Shown: positions 1-10,900 of the stretch, piece after piece
Numbering within the stretch: position 1 is the first letter of the stretch
Layout of the letters: each line of letters begins with the position of its first letter
Origin: Bog-105 sp965277855
Lineage (GTDB): Bacteria; Acidobacteriota; Terriglobia; Bryobacterales; Bryobacteraceae
DNA length: 64,000 nt
Direction: 5' to 3'
Assembly (NCBI GenBank): GCA_965277855.1
Contig: OZ255847.1
Span: 2,170,001 to 2,234,000 of the forward strand
The notes under the pieces: generated by a model
What the model was told of the DNA's origin: nothing
Seen by the model: only the letters and a program-made list of their open reading frames with translations
The model's database searches: none
Position numbers and translations under genes: made by a program

Positions 1-851
1 TTTTGAAACCAATCGTTGGCGTTCAGTTTTCGCTCGTTGTAATACCAAGCGGCATTGCCGTGGAAGGCATTAGTTCCTGACTTGGTGACGTAATTGACGT
101 TTGCGCCGGCCTGTCGTCCGTATTGGCCGGTATAGCCGTTGAGAACGACCGCCGCTTCCGAGATCTCATTCGAGCCGAGAGTCAAATTGCTGGCGCCCGA
201 ATTATTGAGATTCAGGTACGGGTCCATGTTGTCGTTCCCGTTGATGGTGAATAGGTTGGAAACGCCTGGCAGACCGAAAGCCGAAAAGCTGCCATAGCCA
301 GCGCCGGTGCTGATGGTAACGCCGGGCGCCGTAAAGGCGTAGGCGGTCATGTCATTCCCGGGCGCGGGTAGGTTTTCCAGCTGCTGCGTGTTGAACGAGG
401 TGGCCAGGTTGGCGTTATCGCTTTGTACCAGCGGGCTCGATTCGACCACTTCCACCACCTGTTTGGAAGATTGCGGTTTTACCGTCAGATCAATCGCTGC
501 GACCTGGCCGATGGCCACAGTGATCTGGGTTGTATCCGAGGTGAGGCCGGTACCGGAGGCGGAAATCTGGTATTTGCCGGTGCGTAGAGTGGTGAAGCGG
601 TATTCGCCCGACTGATTAGAAGTTAGGGTGCGGGTTTCGCCCGAGTCGAGGCTTTTTAACGTGACACTCGCGCCGGGCACGATAGCGCCGGTTGGATCTT
701 TTACTACGCCGGCGATATCACCGGACGTGATGGTTTGTGCATAGACTGCTGCCGTGGATAGCACGATCAGCGCAATTCGTTTGGAGGGCCCCCGCATCGC
801 GGCTTGTATAGCCAGAAACGACGGGATGAAGGCTCTGCAGGCTTTCAACAT
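1..851 (-). CDS. Oar-like TonB-dependent receptor, N-terminal part (runs off the window)
   Basis: Reading the minus strand from ATG at 851 gives an open frame to base 1 (283 codons), so only the N-terminal part is present. It starts with a basic, hydrophobic signal-like stretch ending near VYAQ, followed by a carboxypeptidase-regulatory-like beta domain (about residues 45-125, with SGEYRF and LRTGKYQIS). A TonB plug-like region follows (QLENLPAPGND, FTINGNDNMD, GQYGRQAGANVNYVTKSGTN). This order is typical of Oar/TonB receptors in the outer membrane. The substrate cannot be told. It lies downstream of three similar receptors on the same strand, 218 bases after the stop of the nearest. An alternative start is Met19 at 797; neither has a strong ribosome site. 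Confidence 0.85.
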   Translation of the reverse strand, partial: MLKACRAFIPSFLAIQAAMRGPSKRIALIVLSTAAVYAQTITSGDIAGVVKDPTGAIVPGASVTLKSLDSGETRTLTSNQSGEYRFTTLRTGKYQISASGTGLTSDTTQITVAIGQVAAIDLTVKPQSSKQVVEVVESSPLVQSDNANLATSFNTQQLENLPAPGNDMTAYAFTAPGVTISTGAGYGSFSAFGLPGVSNLFTINGNDNMDPYLNLNNSGASNLTLGSNEISEAAVVLNGYTGQYGRQAGANVNYVTKSGTNAFHGNAAWYYNERKLNANDWFQ

Positions 852-969
852 GTAATTCTTGTGGTTTCCTAAGACTTGGTATTTTATTTCACGTTTGCAC
901 ACGAACGTGGTGGCCACGACTTGGGCAGGTAATAGGCACGTCTACTACCAAAGGTGTAATGCTTTTATT

Positions 970-1014
970 ATCAGTCCGAAAATGGGATTGTGGTCCCATT
1001 TTCGGAAGACTGAT
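970..1014. repeat. Long imperfect inverted repeat between two receptor genes
   Basis: Bases 976-987 (CCGAAAATGGGA) pair perfectly with 994-1005 around a 6-base loop. The pairing resumes with ATCAGT (970-975) against ACTGAT (1009-1014) after a 3-base bulge, giving 18 paired bases. It lies 56 bases after the stop of the upstream receptor and about 120 bases before the start of the downstream one. It may be a terminator or processing hairpin, or a protein-binding palindrome. The run after it on the minus strand is A-rich, not T-rich, so a classic intrinsic terminator is not assured. Confidence 0.6.
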
Positions 1015-1042
1015 CTATGTGCGTTTTGGCAAATGGAAGGAT

Positions 1043-1064
1043 GGCAGGCTGAAGCCTACCCTAC
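1043..1064. repeat. Interspersed palindromic repeat, copy 1
   Basis: The copy reads GGCAGGCTGAAGCCTACCCT plus AC. Its core AGGCT-GA-AGCCT is an inverted repeat. Near-identical copies lie at 42976-42997, 53296-53310 and, more degenerate, 53508-53526. This one sits just after the stop of the receptor gene ending at 1070. Confidence 0.6.
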
Positions 1065-1069
1065 TTTCA

Positions 1070-4000
1070 TTAGAAGATGAGCTTCAGCGTTAGCTGCATT
1101 TGTCTGGGGTTGCTCGAAAACGCCTGGCTGTACTGCTGGAAGTTAGTTGAACCGGGTTCGAGGGTCGTCCTGGCCAAATCCCCGCCCGACGTGCCGGCGG
1201 CAAAGCCGAAAGGAAAGACATCGTTCAGGTAGCCACCTACGTACTGCGGATGATTGAAGATGTTGAAAGCACGCGCTGAAAATTCGAACCGAAACCGCTC
1301 GTTGATATTGAAGCGCTTCAGCAGAGTGATGTCGATATCGTCAGTAGGAGGCAGATTCAGCGTGTTCCGGCCGCCGGTGGGCAGCGCGCCTTTGGGAGCC
1401 GCAATGTAACCGGCATTCGGGTTGGTGGCGAGGAAGGCAACCGTGTCATTGTTGCCGTTGGTGAGCGGCGTGGTGCCGCTGCCCACACCTGGATTCCCGC
1501 CGGGATTGACCACGGTGCGATCCGGGGCGCTATCACCATTCAAATTCGAATCGAAGTTGCTTTGGGCGGTGGCTGGTTGGCCGGATTGATAGGTATAGAC
1601 GGGGGCAATCTCCCAGTTCCCCAAGAGGTTCTTCATGAACCAGTTACGATTCTTGAAGTAAGGCAAGTCATAAATGACAGTGAGAATCACGCGATTGCGG
1701 CGATCAAGCAGGGAGGTGGCGCGCTCGGCGCGTAGATTTTGCGAATCCTGCGGGCGGCGCGGAGCAAGGGTGGTCGAGTCCAGGGCGTCGGTGGAGTCGT
1801 CAATGTTGTGGCTCCAGGTATAGTTCCCGCGGAACTGCAAACCGTTGGTAAACCGGCGACTCAATTCGTTGGACCAGGCATGATAGATGGAATTGCCGCG
1901 CGGCGTGAACGCCGTGATCGGGTTGGTAAATCCAGCGTTGGCGTAGCTTGGTAAAAATTTGCCGCCCGCGTCGTAGGCAGCCTGCAGGCCGGACAGCGTG
2001 CTGGTTAAGCCATCGAGGGTAGCCTGGCTCGGCTGGCTGGTGTAAACCGGCAGCGCATTCGAAGCGTTCACAACCGGCTGTATGTTGAGCTGTTCCTGAA
2101 TCGGCAGGAACAAGCCGCGCGTACCGGTGTATCTGGTCTCAAAGACGTACTTGCCGGCAAACTCGTGCTGGATCCCGAAATTCCAGTTGATCGCTTCGGG
2201 GCGTTTCTGGTCTGGAATAAATCCAGCGGTGACGGCGCGGGCGTCAGCGCCTTCAGGGATGGCGACGGAGGCATTAGCTGGAATACCGCCCCCGGCTAGA
2301 AAACCGGTTCCGGAATTTCCCGTTACGTCAGCCGTGGTGCTGAGCTGCGGAGGAAGACTCAAAGTTCCCAAGTTGTCGTAAAGCACATCGTAGCTGTATC
2401 CGAAGCCGGCGCGAATCGATGTCTTGCCGCTCTGTCCGGGCGAATAAGCCACCCCAATGCGCGGCATGAAATTCTTGTTCTGCGAGGTAGGCGAGTGGAA
2501 GGTGAGCAGTCCAGGCACGCTGGCGCTCGCGTTCAGTGCTTGCGTATTTTCACCCAGCGGCACTGTCAGGTATTCGTAGCGCACACCGAGGTTCAGCGTC
2601 AGATTCGGCGTGACCTTCCAATTGTCGTTGGCGTAACCTCCCAGCAATTGTTGATTCTGGTAGTAAATCACGTTGCCCAGCCCACGCTGCCCGATTTGAT
2701 CGGGAACGTAGTCGTAGAGATAGTCAGACAGGTAATTGTATTCGTAATCGCCACGCGCCCGCTGGGTAAAGCTGGACGGTGAGATCGCGCTCCAGCCGTC
2801 GAAGCCGAATTTGAAGCTGTGATTTCCCTTAGTCCAAGTGACGTTGTCGGTCAGTTGATAGAGGTTTTGAATGGTGAACTGCGGGGCGTTGGGATCGGGC
2901 CCATAACCGGCGTTCAGCTCGTAGACGTTGATGTTCGGGAACTGGTCTAATCCGGGAAACGACTGATTGCCGAAAACAGGAAAGGTTTGATTCTGCCGGT
3001 TATAGCCAAAGCGAAATTCGTTTATCAGTCCTGGTGTGAAGGTGTGGTATTCAGACAAAGTCGCGACGTAACTGTTAGTTGGCTGGACACCAAAGAAGAC
3101 GGCTGGAAATCCGGTCGCATCTTCGCTGCCTACCCGATTGAGAATGAAGCGGCCGCGCAACGAATCCTTATCGGAAATGTTGTAGTCAATAGACCCGACA
3201 CCAAACTCGTTATTGATGAAGTTCGGAAGGGCGGACGAGATCATACCGACCGGAATGGTAAGAGCTCCGGTAGCGCCTGGAGCGAAAACACCAGTGCCGG
3301 CGTTCTGGCTGCTGCCGGGCCCGGGCGCAACCAGGACAGGAGAGCCGTTCGGCAGGACAGATGGATCGACGGCTGTTCCACCGGTCCCCAGATACTTCTG
3401 GAACTGGGCGAGATTCGTCTGATTGATCCCAGGCAGAGCGGCCAGAGTACTATAGCCGGCAGCTGTGGGCGCGAAGTAACCCGTCGAGGCCACTTGACCG
3501 ACCGGATTAAACTCGTAATCTCCAAAGAAGAACAGCTTGTTCTTGATGATCGGGCCGCCGAAGTTGCCACCGAAACGGTTGTTGTCGTAGCGCGGGTGGA
3601 TGGGGGTTCCCAGGACAGAATCCAGGTTGTCCCCGGCGTTCAGATTCCGGTTTTCGAAGTATTCATAAGCCATCCCATGGAACTGATTGGTGCCGCTTTT
3701 TACTACCTGATTGAACTGGCCGCCCGACGAGTGGCCGAAATCAGGCGAGAACTGGTTTTGGAGCAGGGTGAACTCGGCAACGGCGTCGTTCGGAACCGTC
3801 ACCACCGGGCCTGTTACGGAGAGGCTGTTGATATCGATCCCTTCGATCGTGAAGTTGTTATTGGTGGGGCGCTGGCCGCCGACTGACGGACCGGTTCCGT
3901 ATCCTGCGCCGCCGCTGCTGGTGACACCGGCCGCCAGCAGAGACAGATTGATAACACCCGAGCCGGCTTGTCCGCCGCTGGCTGAAGGCAGGTCGCCTAA

Positions 4001-4492
4001 TTCTTTATTCCCAAACGTGGTTTGTATCTGCGCGGTTGTGGTATCGATCGCCGCCGCCGCTTCGGCCACTTCCACCGTGGTCGCGGCTTGGCCGATCGTC
4101 AGCGTCACATTGGTCGTTACTGTCTGGTTAAGCTGAACGCTTACGTCCTTCACTTCCGACTTGTTGAATCCGCTGGCGCTGATCGAAACCAAATAACTGC
4201 CGACCAAGAGGTTTTCGAGACGGTACGTTCCGCCTGAGGTGGACTTCACCGATTTCGAGATGCCCGTGCCCTCATTGGTCACGACCACATCGGCACCGGG
4301 AACCGCTGCTCCCGACGCATCATAGACAGTGCCTTGCAGATTCCCGCTAGTCGATTGGCTGAATAAAGACACGCTTAGGGAGGAGACAGCTAGCAGTGCG
4401 GCTAGCCGGAACTTGGAAAATCTCATTGGCAGGGTAGAGGCAACTGGAGGGCCATACCCCGCGTGTGGGTAGGTTGATGCACACGCAGGCAT
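1070..4492 (-). CDS. Oar-like TonB-dependent receptor
   Basis: This 1140-residue protein has the layout of acidobacterial Oar-type outer membrane receptors. A signal peptide (hydrophobic core around residues 31-44) is followed by a carboxypeptidase-regulatory-like domain (about 50-130), a plug region with SVGGQRPTNNNFTIEG, and a long beta-barrel ending in a terminal Phe (LTLKLIF), as expected for BAM-dependent insertion. The start is uncertain. ATG at 4492 is preceded by AATAGGGG at good spacing, as in the receptor starting at 11414, but places 22 residues before the signal peptide. Met23 at 4426 gives a normal signal peptide but has no clear ribosome site. The transported substrate is unknown; such receptors are often linked to polymer or siderophore uptake. 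Confidence 0.92.
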   Translation of the reverse strand: MPACASTYPHAGYGPPVASTLPMRFSKFRLAALLAVSSLSVSLFSQSTSGNLQGTVYDASGAAVPGADVVVTNEGTGISKSVKSTSGGTYRLENLLVGSYLVSISASGFNKSEVKDVSVQLNQTVTTNVTLTIGQAATTVEVAEAAAAIDTTTAQIQTTFGNKELGDLPSASGGQAGSGVINLSLLAAGVTSSGGAGYGTGPSVGGQRPTNNNFTIEGIDINSLSVTGPVVTVPNDAVAEFTLLQNQFSPDFGHSSGGQFNQVVKSGTNQFHGMAYEYFENRNLNAGDNLDSVLGTPIHPRYDNNRFGGNFGGPIIKNKLFFFGDYEFNPVGQVASTGYFAPTAAGYSTLAALPGINQTNLAQFQKYLGTGGTAVDPSVLPNGSPVLVAPGPGSSQNAGTGVFAPGATGALTIPVGMISSALPNFINNEFGVGSIDYNISDKDSLRGRFILNRVGSEDATGFPAVFFGVQPTNSYVATLSEYHTFTPGLINEFRFGYNRQNQTFPVFGNQSFPGLDQFPNINVYELNAGYGPDPNAPQFTIQNLYQLTDNVTWTKGNHSFKFGFDGWSAISPSSFTQRARGDYEYNYLSDYLYDYVPDQIGQRGLGNVIYYQNQQLLGGYANDNWKVTPNLTLNLGVRYEYLTVPLGENTQALNASASVPGLLTFHSPTSQNKNFMPRIGVAYSPGQSGKTSIRAGFGYSYDVLYDNLGTLSLPPQLSTTADVTGNSGTGFLAGGGIPANASVAIPEGADARAVTAGFIPDQKRPEAINWNFGIQHEFAGKYVFETRYTGTRGLFLPIQEQLNIQPVVNASNALPVYTSQPSQATLDGLTSTLSGLQAAYDAGGKFLPSYANAGFTNPITAFTPRGNSIYHAWSNELSRRFTNGLQFRGNYTWSHNIDDSTDALDSTTLAPRRPQDSQNLRAERATSLLDRRNRVILTVIYDLPYFKNRNWFMKNLLGNWEIAPVYTYQSGQPATAQSNFDSNLNGDSAPDRTVVNPGGNPGVGSGTTPLTNGNNDTVAFLATNPNAGYIAAPKGALPTGGRNTLNLPPTDDIDITLLKRFNINERFRFEFSARAFNIFNHPQYVGGYLNDVFPFGFAAGTSGGDLARTTLEPGSTNFQQYSQAFSSNPRQMQLTLKLIF

Positions 4493-4583
4493 ATAGTCCC
4501 CTATTTACGAGAGAGGTACTAAATTCCAGAGAATTTCCGTTGTCAACTTCCAGTAAATGGGAGTCATTTCTAACTTAAATACA

Positions 4584-7500
4584 TTAAAAAGTAATCTTGG
4601 CCACTCCTTGCAACTGGCGGGAATTGCTGCTGTAAAACTGATCGAAGCGGCCGAAGTTCGAGTCCTGGGGAAGCAGATCGTTGCGGCTGTTGGTGTAGCC
4701 GTTGCTGGAGACATCGCTCAGGTAGCCGCCGGTAAATTGGGGATGATTCAAAACGTTGAAGAACTGGCAGCCAATTTGGAAAGCGACTCGCTCGGTAACA
4801 TTGAAGCGTTTAAGGACAGCGAAATCGATGTTGTTGGTGGGATGCAGCGGGAAGGTATTGCGGCCCGAGTTGGCGAGTGCGCCTAAACCGGCTTGGATAT
4901 AGCGGGCATTCGGATTGTTGGCGACGTAAGCGACAATCCCGGGATCGCCGGCCGCTACCATTTGGCCAACGGCGTTATAGGGCGTAACTCCGGAACCAAC
5001 GGTTGCTGCGCCTGACGGATTGACGATGGCGCGGTCACCGGCGGAATCGCCGTTCAGGTTGGAATCCACTCCGCTCTGCACGGTGGCGTACTCGGGCGAC
5101 TCATAGGTGTAAGTGCCAGAGAAATTCCAGTTGCTGACGAGATTTTTGAGAAACCAGTTATGGCCGTTGAAGGCGCGCCAGTCGTAGATGGGAGTGAAGG
5201 TGAAACGATGCCGGCGATCAAGAGCGGAGGACGACTTGTCGGCCGCCAGATTCTGGAAGTCCTGGGCGCGGCGGGGCGTGAGGTAAGTCGAGAAATTGGT
5301 GGCGGTCGAGTCGTCGATGAGGTGGCTCCAGGTGTAAGCCAAGATGTAAGAAAAGCTGTTGGAGAAACGCTTGGTGACCTGGGTGGCGAGGCCATTGTAG
5401 TCCGAGTAACCCTGGGGCGCATAGCCGACCAAGTTGTTGACGATTCCATAGGGCGCCAGGTAATTGTTGGGGATGGCCTGTAGATCGGCCAAAGTGGTGG
5501 TGGACGCGGCGAGAGTAGCGGCGGAAGGCATGGTGGTGTAGGTCGGAATGAAATGGCTCGCGTTCACCGGCGAGGTGATATTGAGCCGGGTTTGATTCCA
5601 CAGGTGAACGCCCTTGGTGCCGATGTAGCGAACTTCGAGGGTGTAATCCTTGTGCAACAGCCGTTGCACGCCGAGCGTATAGGTTAAGCCGTAGGGGCGC
5701 TGGCGGCCGAATGTAAAGGAAGAGACCTGGCCGCGTGCCACATCCGGGGATGTCGGAAGACCGGCAGACACACCAGGAAGGCCACCGCCTGCCAGGAAGT
5801 TGGGCGCGTTGCTGGTCAGGTTGACGTCCTGGGTGGTCTGGTAGAAGGCAGGAGCGGCGTTGGCAGTCAAATTGGCGTAGGACAGATCGAAGGAACGGGC
5901 GAATCCGCCGCGAATCGACCAGACGCCATCGGAGCCGGGCGAGTAGGCAAATCCCACTCGGGGAGACCACTCATTGCCGCTGGGCTTCGGCTCGACAAAC
6001 GAGAGGACTCCGGGTATGTTGGCCGGCGAACTATACTGCTGCGTTCGCGAGGCCACCGGAATGGTGACGTATTCATAGCGCACTCCTAGATTCAGCGTCA
6101 GGTTAGAGCGGATACGCCAGTCGTCATTGAAGAAGGCTTCGTTCTGGAGGAATCCGCAGGGGTCGGCACTGGGTCCGGCGCTGCGCTCGCCGAGAGAGTC
6201 GGGTGTCAGATCGAACAGGTACTGCTGCAGGGTGTTGTATTCGTAGTCGCCGCGCACACGCTGGATGAAGTAATTGGTCAGGATGACGTCGGTAAAGTGG
6301 TACCCACCCTTGAAGGTGTGCTTGCCGAACACTTTTGTGACATCGTCCTGGAATTGAGCGAGGTTCTGGATGGAGCCGGTCGGGGTATTCGGATCGGGGC
6401 CGATCTGAAGCGAGTTCAACTCGACAATTTGTAAGTTGGGAAAGACGCTCAAACCGGGGAAACTCTGGCTGCCGACGCCGATCTGGTTAAAGTTCCGGCT
6501 GTAGGCGGCGCGGAACTCATTTTGCAGGGTGGGCGAGAAGTTGTGAAATTCCGAGAAGGATCCGAAGTTGTTCTGGTTCGGAGAGGGCTGAAAAAAGGCC
6601 GGCAGATTGGCGACAGCATCGATACCGGAAGTCTTGTTATAGATGTAGCGGCCGCGCAACTGATCTTTGTCGCTGAGATTGTAATCGACCGAGATGATGG
6701 CGTTGTAGGAGGTGTCGTAGTTGGGGGAGGCGAAGGAGAGAGAGCCGATGGGAATGGCAACGCCGCCTACCGTCACGCTGGTTCCGTTACTCGAAGAAGC
6801 CGCAGGCACATACTTTTGCAAAATGCCGAAGTTGGTTTGGCTTACGCCCGGGATGCCCGCGAGGGTGGCGAAACCGGCGGCGGTGGGCGCCTGCAGCGGC
6901 GAACCGGGAACGGCGGATTGGCCAATGGGATTGTACTCGAAATCGCCGAAATAAAAGAGCTTATTTTTGATGATGGGACCGCCGATGGTGGCGCCGAGGC
7001 GGTTATTGTCATAGCGGGGATTGGAGGTGAGGCCCTGGGTCGCCACCAGCGCGTCGACCGCATTCAGGTTGCGGTTCTGCGCGTATTCATAGATAGAACC
7101 GTGAATGGTATTGGTTCCGCTTTTGACGATGGCATTGAAGACACCGCCCGAAGCGCCGCCGAACTCGGGGCTGAACTGATTCTGCAGGATGGACAGCTCG
7201 CCTACCGCTTCATTCGCGACGTAGACGAGGGGGCCGGTGTTGTAGTGATTGTTGTTGCTGACGCCATCCAGGTAGAAGGTGTTGCTTTCGGGACGCTGGC
7301 CGGCGATGGCAGGCCCGGTTCCCTGCCCCACGCCGCCTTGTGACGAGACGCCTGCGCCGAGCAGGCTGAGGTTATAGATGCCCGCTCCGTTGATCGATCT
7401 GGAAAGCCCGGCAGACGGCAAGTCTTCCAATTGCCTGGTTTCGAAGCTCGTCTGCACTTGCGCTGTGGTCGTGTCAATCCCGGCCGAGGCCGCGCTCACT

Positions 7501-7865
7501 TCCACCGTCGTGGCTGTCGAGCCCACCTCCATGGCGAAATTTTGCGTCAGCGTGTTGTTCAGCTGCACCTGGACATTCTTCACCGAGTTGGTGGAAAAGC
7601 CCGAGGCTGCCGCCGTAATGGTGTAGCTGCCCACGGCGAGGTTCGTGAAGCGATATTGACCGGACGACTCCGTGGTGGCGCCGGTCTTCACACCGGTTGC
7701 TTCATTGGTGGCCGTAATAGTGGCGTTTGCGAGCGACGCCCCGGTGGCGTCCGTCACCGTGCCGACAAGGTCTCCGTTGATCATCTGGGCCCGCATGCCG
7801 CAAAGCAGCACGCAGAAAAATACCGCGGCCATTCGGAGGAGAACAGCGCTTATCTCACGTTTCAT
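4584..7865 (-). CDS. Oar-like TonB-dependent receptor
   Basis: This 1093-residue outer membrane receptor is clearly a paralogue of the one ending at 1070, with matching blocks such as GPxIAGQRPxxNxFxxxG, NQFSPEFGGASGG and YDNNRLGATIGGPIIKNKLF. A signal peptide (MKREISAVLL, ending near MRAQ) is followed by a carboxypeptidase-regulatory-like domain (about 30-115), plug and barrel, with terminal Phe (AKITF). AGGA lies 5 bases before the ATG. It is separated from the next receptor gene by 91 bases, or 157 if that gene starts at 4426, so the two may share a transcript. The pairing of closest paralogues suggests a local tandem duplication. Confidence 0.93.
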   Translation of the reverse strand: MKREISAVLLRMAAVFFCVLLCGMRAQMINGDLVGTVTDATGASLANATITATNEATGVKTGATTESSGQYRFTNLAVGSYTITAAASGFSTNSVKNVQVQLNNTLTQNFAMEVGSTATTVEVSAASAGIDTTTAQVQTSFETRQLEDLPSAGLSRSINGAGIYNLSLLGAGVSSQGGVGQGTGPAIAGQRPESNTFYLDGVSNNNHYNTGPLVYVANEAVGELSILQNQFSPEFGGASGGVFNAIVKSGTNTIHGSIYEYAQNRNLNAVDALVATQGLTSNPRYDNNRLGATIGGPIIKNKLFYFGDFEYNPIGQSAVPGSPLQAPTAAGFATLAGIPGVSQTNFGILQKYVPAASSSNGTSVTVGGVAIPIGSLSFASPNYDTSYNAIISVDYNLSDKDQLRGRYIYNKTSGIDAVANLPAFFQPSPNQNNFGSFSEFHNFSPTLQNEFRAAYSRNFNQIGVGSQSFPGLSVFPNLQIVELNSLQIGPDPNTPTGSIQNLAQFQDDVTKVFGKHTFKGGYHFTDVILTNYFIQRVRGDYEYNTLQQYLFDLTPDSLGERSAGPSADPCGFLQNEAFFNDDWRIRSNLTLNLGVRYEYVTIPVASRTQQYSSPANIPGVLSFVEPKPSGNEWSPRVGFAYSPGSDGVWSIRGGFARSFDLSYANLTANAAPAFYQTTQDVNLTSNAPNFLAGGGLPGVSAGLPTSPDVARGQVSSFTFGRQRPYGLTYTLGVQRLLHKDYTLEVRYIGTKGVHLWNQTRLNITSPVNASHFIPTYTTMPSAATLAASTTTLADLQAIPNNYLAPYGIVNNLVGYAPQGYSDYNGLATQVTKRFSNSFSYILAYTWSHLIDDSTATNFSTYLTPRRAQDFQNLAADKSSSALDRRHRFTFTPIYDWRAFNGHNWFLKNLVSNWNFSGTYTYESPEYATVQSGVDSNLNGDSAGDRAIVNPSGAATVGSGVTPYNAVGQMVAAGDPGIVAYVANNPNARYIQAGLGALANSGRNTFPLHPTNNIDFAVLKRFNVTERVAFQIGCQFFNVLNHPQFTGGYLSDVSSNGYTNSRNDLLPQDSNFGRFDQFYSSNSRQLQGVAKITF

Positions 7866-7964
7866 AGAGTCCTAACCTTTCAACTACGGAAGAGTGACAA
7901 CAGTGTAATGAATGTCGGTTAGAAATACTAGCCTTTTTAAATAAGAGGGGTACACGGCTCCCCC

Positions 7965-10900
7965 TTAGAAAGAAAGTTTGGCGGAAATCTGGAAGCGCCG
8001 GGCCACGCCGTTGGCCCAGGAACCGCCCGTGCTTGGGCCGTAAATCCCGCCCGTCCCAACGACGCAACCGGACTTGCCGAAGCTCCCCGAACTCACATCG
8101 GTCGTGGTGCAATCGAAGTTGGGATGGTTGAGTACGTTGACGGCGTCGCCGCGCACGTTCAGGTTGAAACGCTCGGTTAGCTTGAAGTTTTTCGAAATGG
8201 CGGCGTCGAAGCCGTTGAACCAGGGACCGCGGAAGACATTCCGCCCAATACCGTAACGGATCGCGCCGCCCGGAGGATTGGCAAATAGAGCATTGGGAGC
8301 GGAAACGCCGTTGGTGGAATTGCAGGCAGCCACCGACGCAGCGCTCGATTTATTACCGGCAAACCCGCAGCCGATGGGATTGTTGTCCTTGAAGATGCCG
8401 TCGGCGGGGCTGAAGCTCGAATACGGACCGTTTGTACCAACATAGACCGGATGATCGTTCGCTACACCGTCCAGATTGTAATCGCCGCCGATATTTTCAG
8501 GCACGCCGTTGGCGTCAATGGCATCGCCGGCGAAACTGCCGTTGCTGTTATAGAGCTCGATCGGATGGCCTGAATACGCCTGATAGAAGCCCGAAATCTG
8601 CCACCCGCCGAGCACTTCGCCGACGATGCTCTTGCTGCCTTTTAAGAACGGAAGCTGGTAGACGAAATTAGCTTTGGCGGTGTGGGTGTGATCAAAGGAG
8701 GCAGGAGCGTATTCGTTCCGTTGATTGCCATTGGTGACGAAGTAATAAGGCGAACTGTAGGAGCCTTGGGTGCTCTCTCCCGAGAATAGATCGGACCCGA
8801 AATCCATCAGGCGGGACCAGGTGTAGCTTAGCTGGAACTGCAAGCCGTTATTGAAGCGCTTCTGCAGTTCGGTGACTAGCGCGTTGTAATTGGAGCTGCC
8901 ATTGTTGGCGCGATAGTTGAACCCGTTGTAATTCGGATTGGGGAAGACAGGACTGAGATTGGCGTTATAAGCGTCGCCGTCGTAGCGATTGAGGTTGGAC
9001 AGAATCGGCAGATGACGGCCGAGTGAGCCCTGGTAGCCGACGCGCACCAGGTAATCCGCCGCGAGCTGGCGTTCGACCGTGAGATTGAAGTTTTGCGAGG
9101 AAGAATCTTTCAGAGCCACGTCCATGGTGCGGAGCGAGACACGTCCCGGCCCCACCGCTGGATCGTAAGCAGCTCCAATGGAGGACGGGTTGGAGTAGTA
9201 CACCAGATCGCCACTGGTGGCGTTGTGATCGACCAGCGCGTAGAACGGCGGATTCCAGGCGGCGTTCGACCAGACGTTGTCGAAGATGCGGTCATAGAAG
9301 ATGCCGTAAGCGCCGCGGACGGAGGTCTTACCGTCGCCCGCCACGTCCCAGGCAAAACCGGCGCGCGGGGCAAAGTCATGGTAGTTCGGCTTCCATTCCG
9401 TGCTCACGGGCCCGACCACGGCGTTCGCGATGGAGCTGATCGAAAGACTGGTCAAATTCGTGAACTGAGAAATTAGATCGTTCGCTTCACGGGGCGCGCC
9501 ATAGTGCTCCCAGCGCAGGCCCAGATTGAGCGTCAGACGCTTGCTGATTTTCCAGTCGTCGTTGACGAAAGCCGCTCCATCCTGGCCGATGTAGTGGCGG
9601 TAGGCGTTGGCTTTCTGACCGGTCCGCGGATCGATCGAGATCTCCTGCGAGTACGGGAAATCGTTCTGGAAATTGCTCAACGTTTGGGTGGTGCCGCTGA
9701 GATTGCCGATGGTTCCGTTAGGGCCTTGGGCAAAGGCCGGAATGGGACCGCCCGTAGTGTTCGCGAATTCGTAGTAGCCGTTGCCGCCGAGATCCCAGTT
9801 GCGGTACAGATTCTCATACTGCCAGCTACCGCCGAACTTAAAGGAGTGCTTGCCGAACGTCCAGCCGAGATTGTCCTGCACCTGCCAGCGATCCTGCGTG
9901 AAGGCTTCGAGGATGGCCTCGGAATTGGGCCCGATGTCGAAGCCGAGATTGTTGTAAGACTTGCCGGCGATGATGATTTCGGGCGTCGAGAACTGGCCGT
10001 TCTGGCCCGAGAATGTATCAGAGAAGTGGCGGTTCTGGGCGGCGGTGAACTCGTTCACGAGTGAAGGGCTAAAAGTGTGGGTTTCGACCAGGCCGATGTT
10101 GTGGTAGTGCTCGGCGTCCGTCGAATTAATGGGGGTTTGGGTAGCGTTGGAAGTGTTTCCCCCATAGGCATCCGTGTTCGTGTAGCGTTGTACATTCACC
10201 GACACACTCAGGCGATCGCTCGCGCTGAAGTTCTGGTCGAAGCGTGCAAAGTAAGTATTCTGAGTGGTCGGGATCGCATCGAACGTGTTCACGCATCCGA
10301 TGTGGCCGACCGCGTTCGGATTGTTCACCGCTTCAGCGGCACACAGGCTGTTGGACGTCATCAGCGGATTGCTCTTCAGAATGGCCGCGGCCTGAGGGCC
10401 TGCGCCGCTCGAAATGGCCGCCAGTTCAGCCGGGGTCGGCACCGGGATTTGCAGATTTGCGCCGGTGCGTACGTCATAGCGATCGAAGGCAAACGAGAAG
10501 AAGCTTTTGTCTTTGCCGTTATAGATTTTGGGAAGCAGGATGGGCCCGTCGAGTTCGCCGCCGAACTGGTTGCGGGTAAATTGCGGCTTGCTGACGCTGT
10601 CGCGATTCGAGAAGAAGTCGTTCGAGCTGATGGCGCGGTCGCGATGGAATTCGTAAGCGGCGCCATGCAGGCTGTTCGTTCCAGACTTTTGTACGGCGCT
10701 CACAATGGCGCCTGCCCCACGCCCATATTCGGCGCTGAAGCTGTTCGTAAGGATGCTGAACTCGGCCACCGATTCGAGGGGTGGGGTGATGTTGAAAGTG
10801 CCCTCGCCGAAGTTGTCGTTATTGTCCGCGCCGTTCAGCAGAAAAGCCGTGCCCGACTCGCGCGCTCCGCCTGAAGCGGGACCGAAGTTCATACCCTGCG

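Noticed and set aside
2987..3886. 299-codon open frame on the plus strand
   Set aside because: It is antisense to an intact Oar-like receptor; the same holds for the long frames at 6522-7343 and 10077-10874.
4640..4660. GTTCGAGTCC, a tRNA T-arm-like string
   Set aside because: It lies inside a receptor gene and no cloverleaf can be formed around it.
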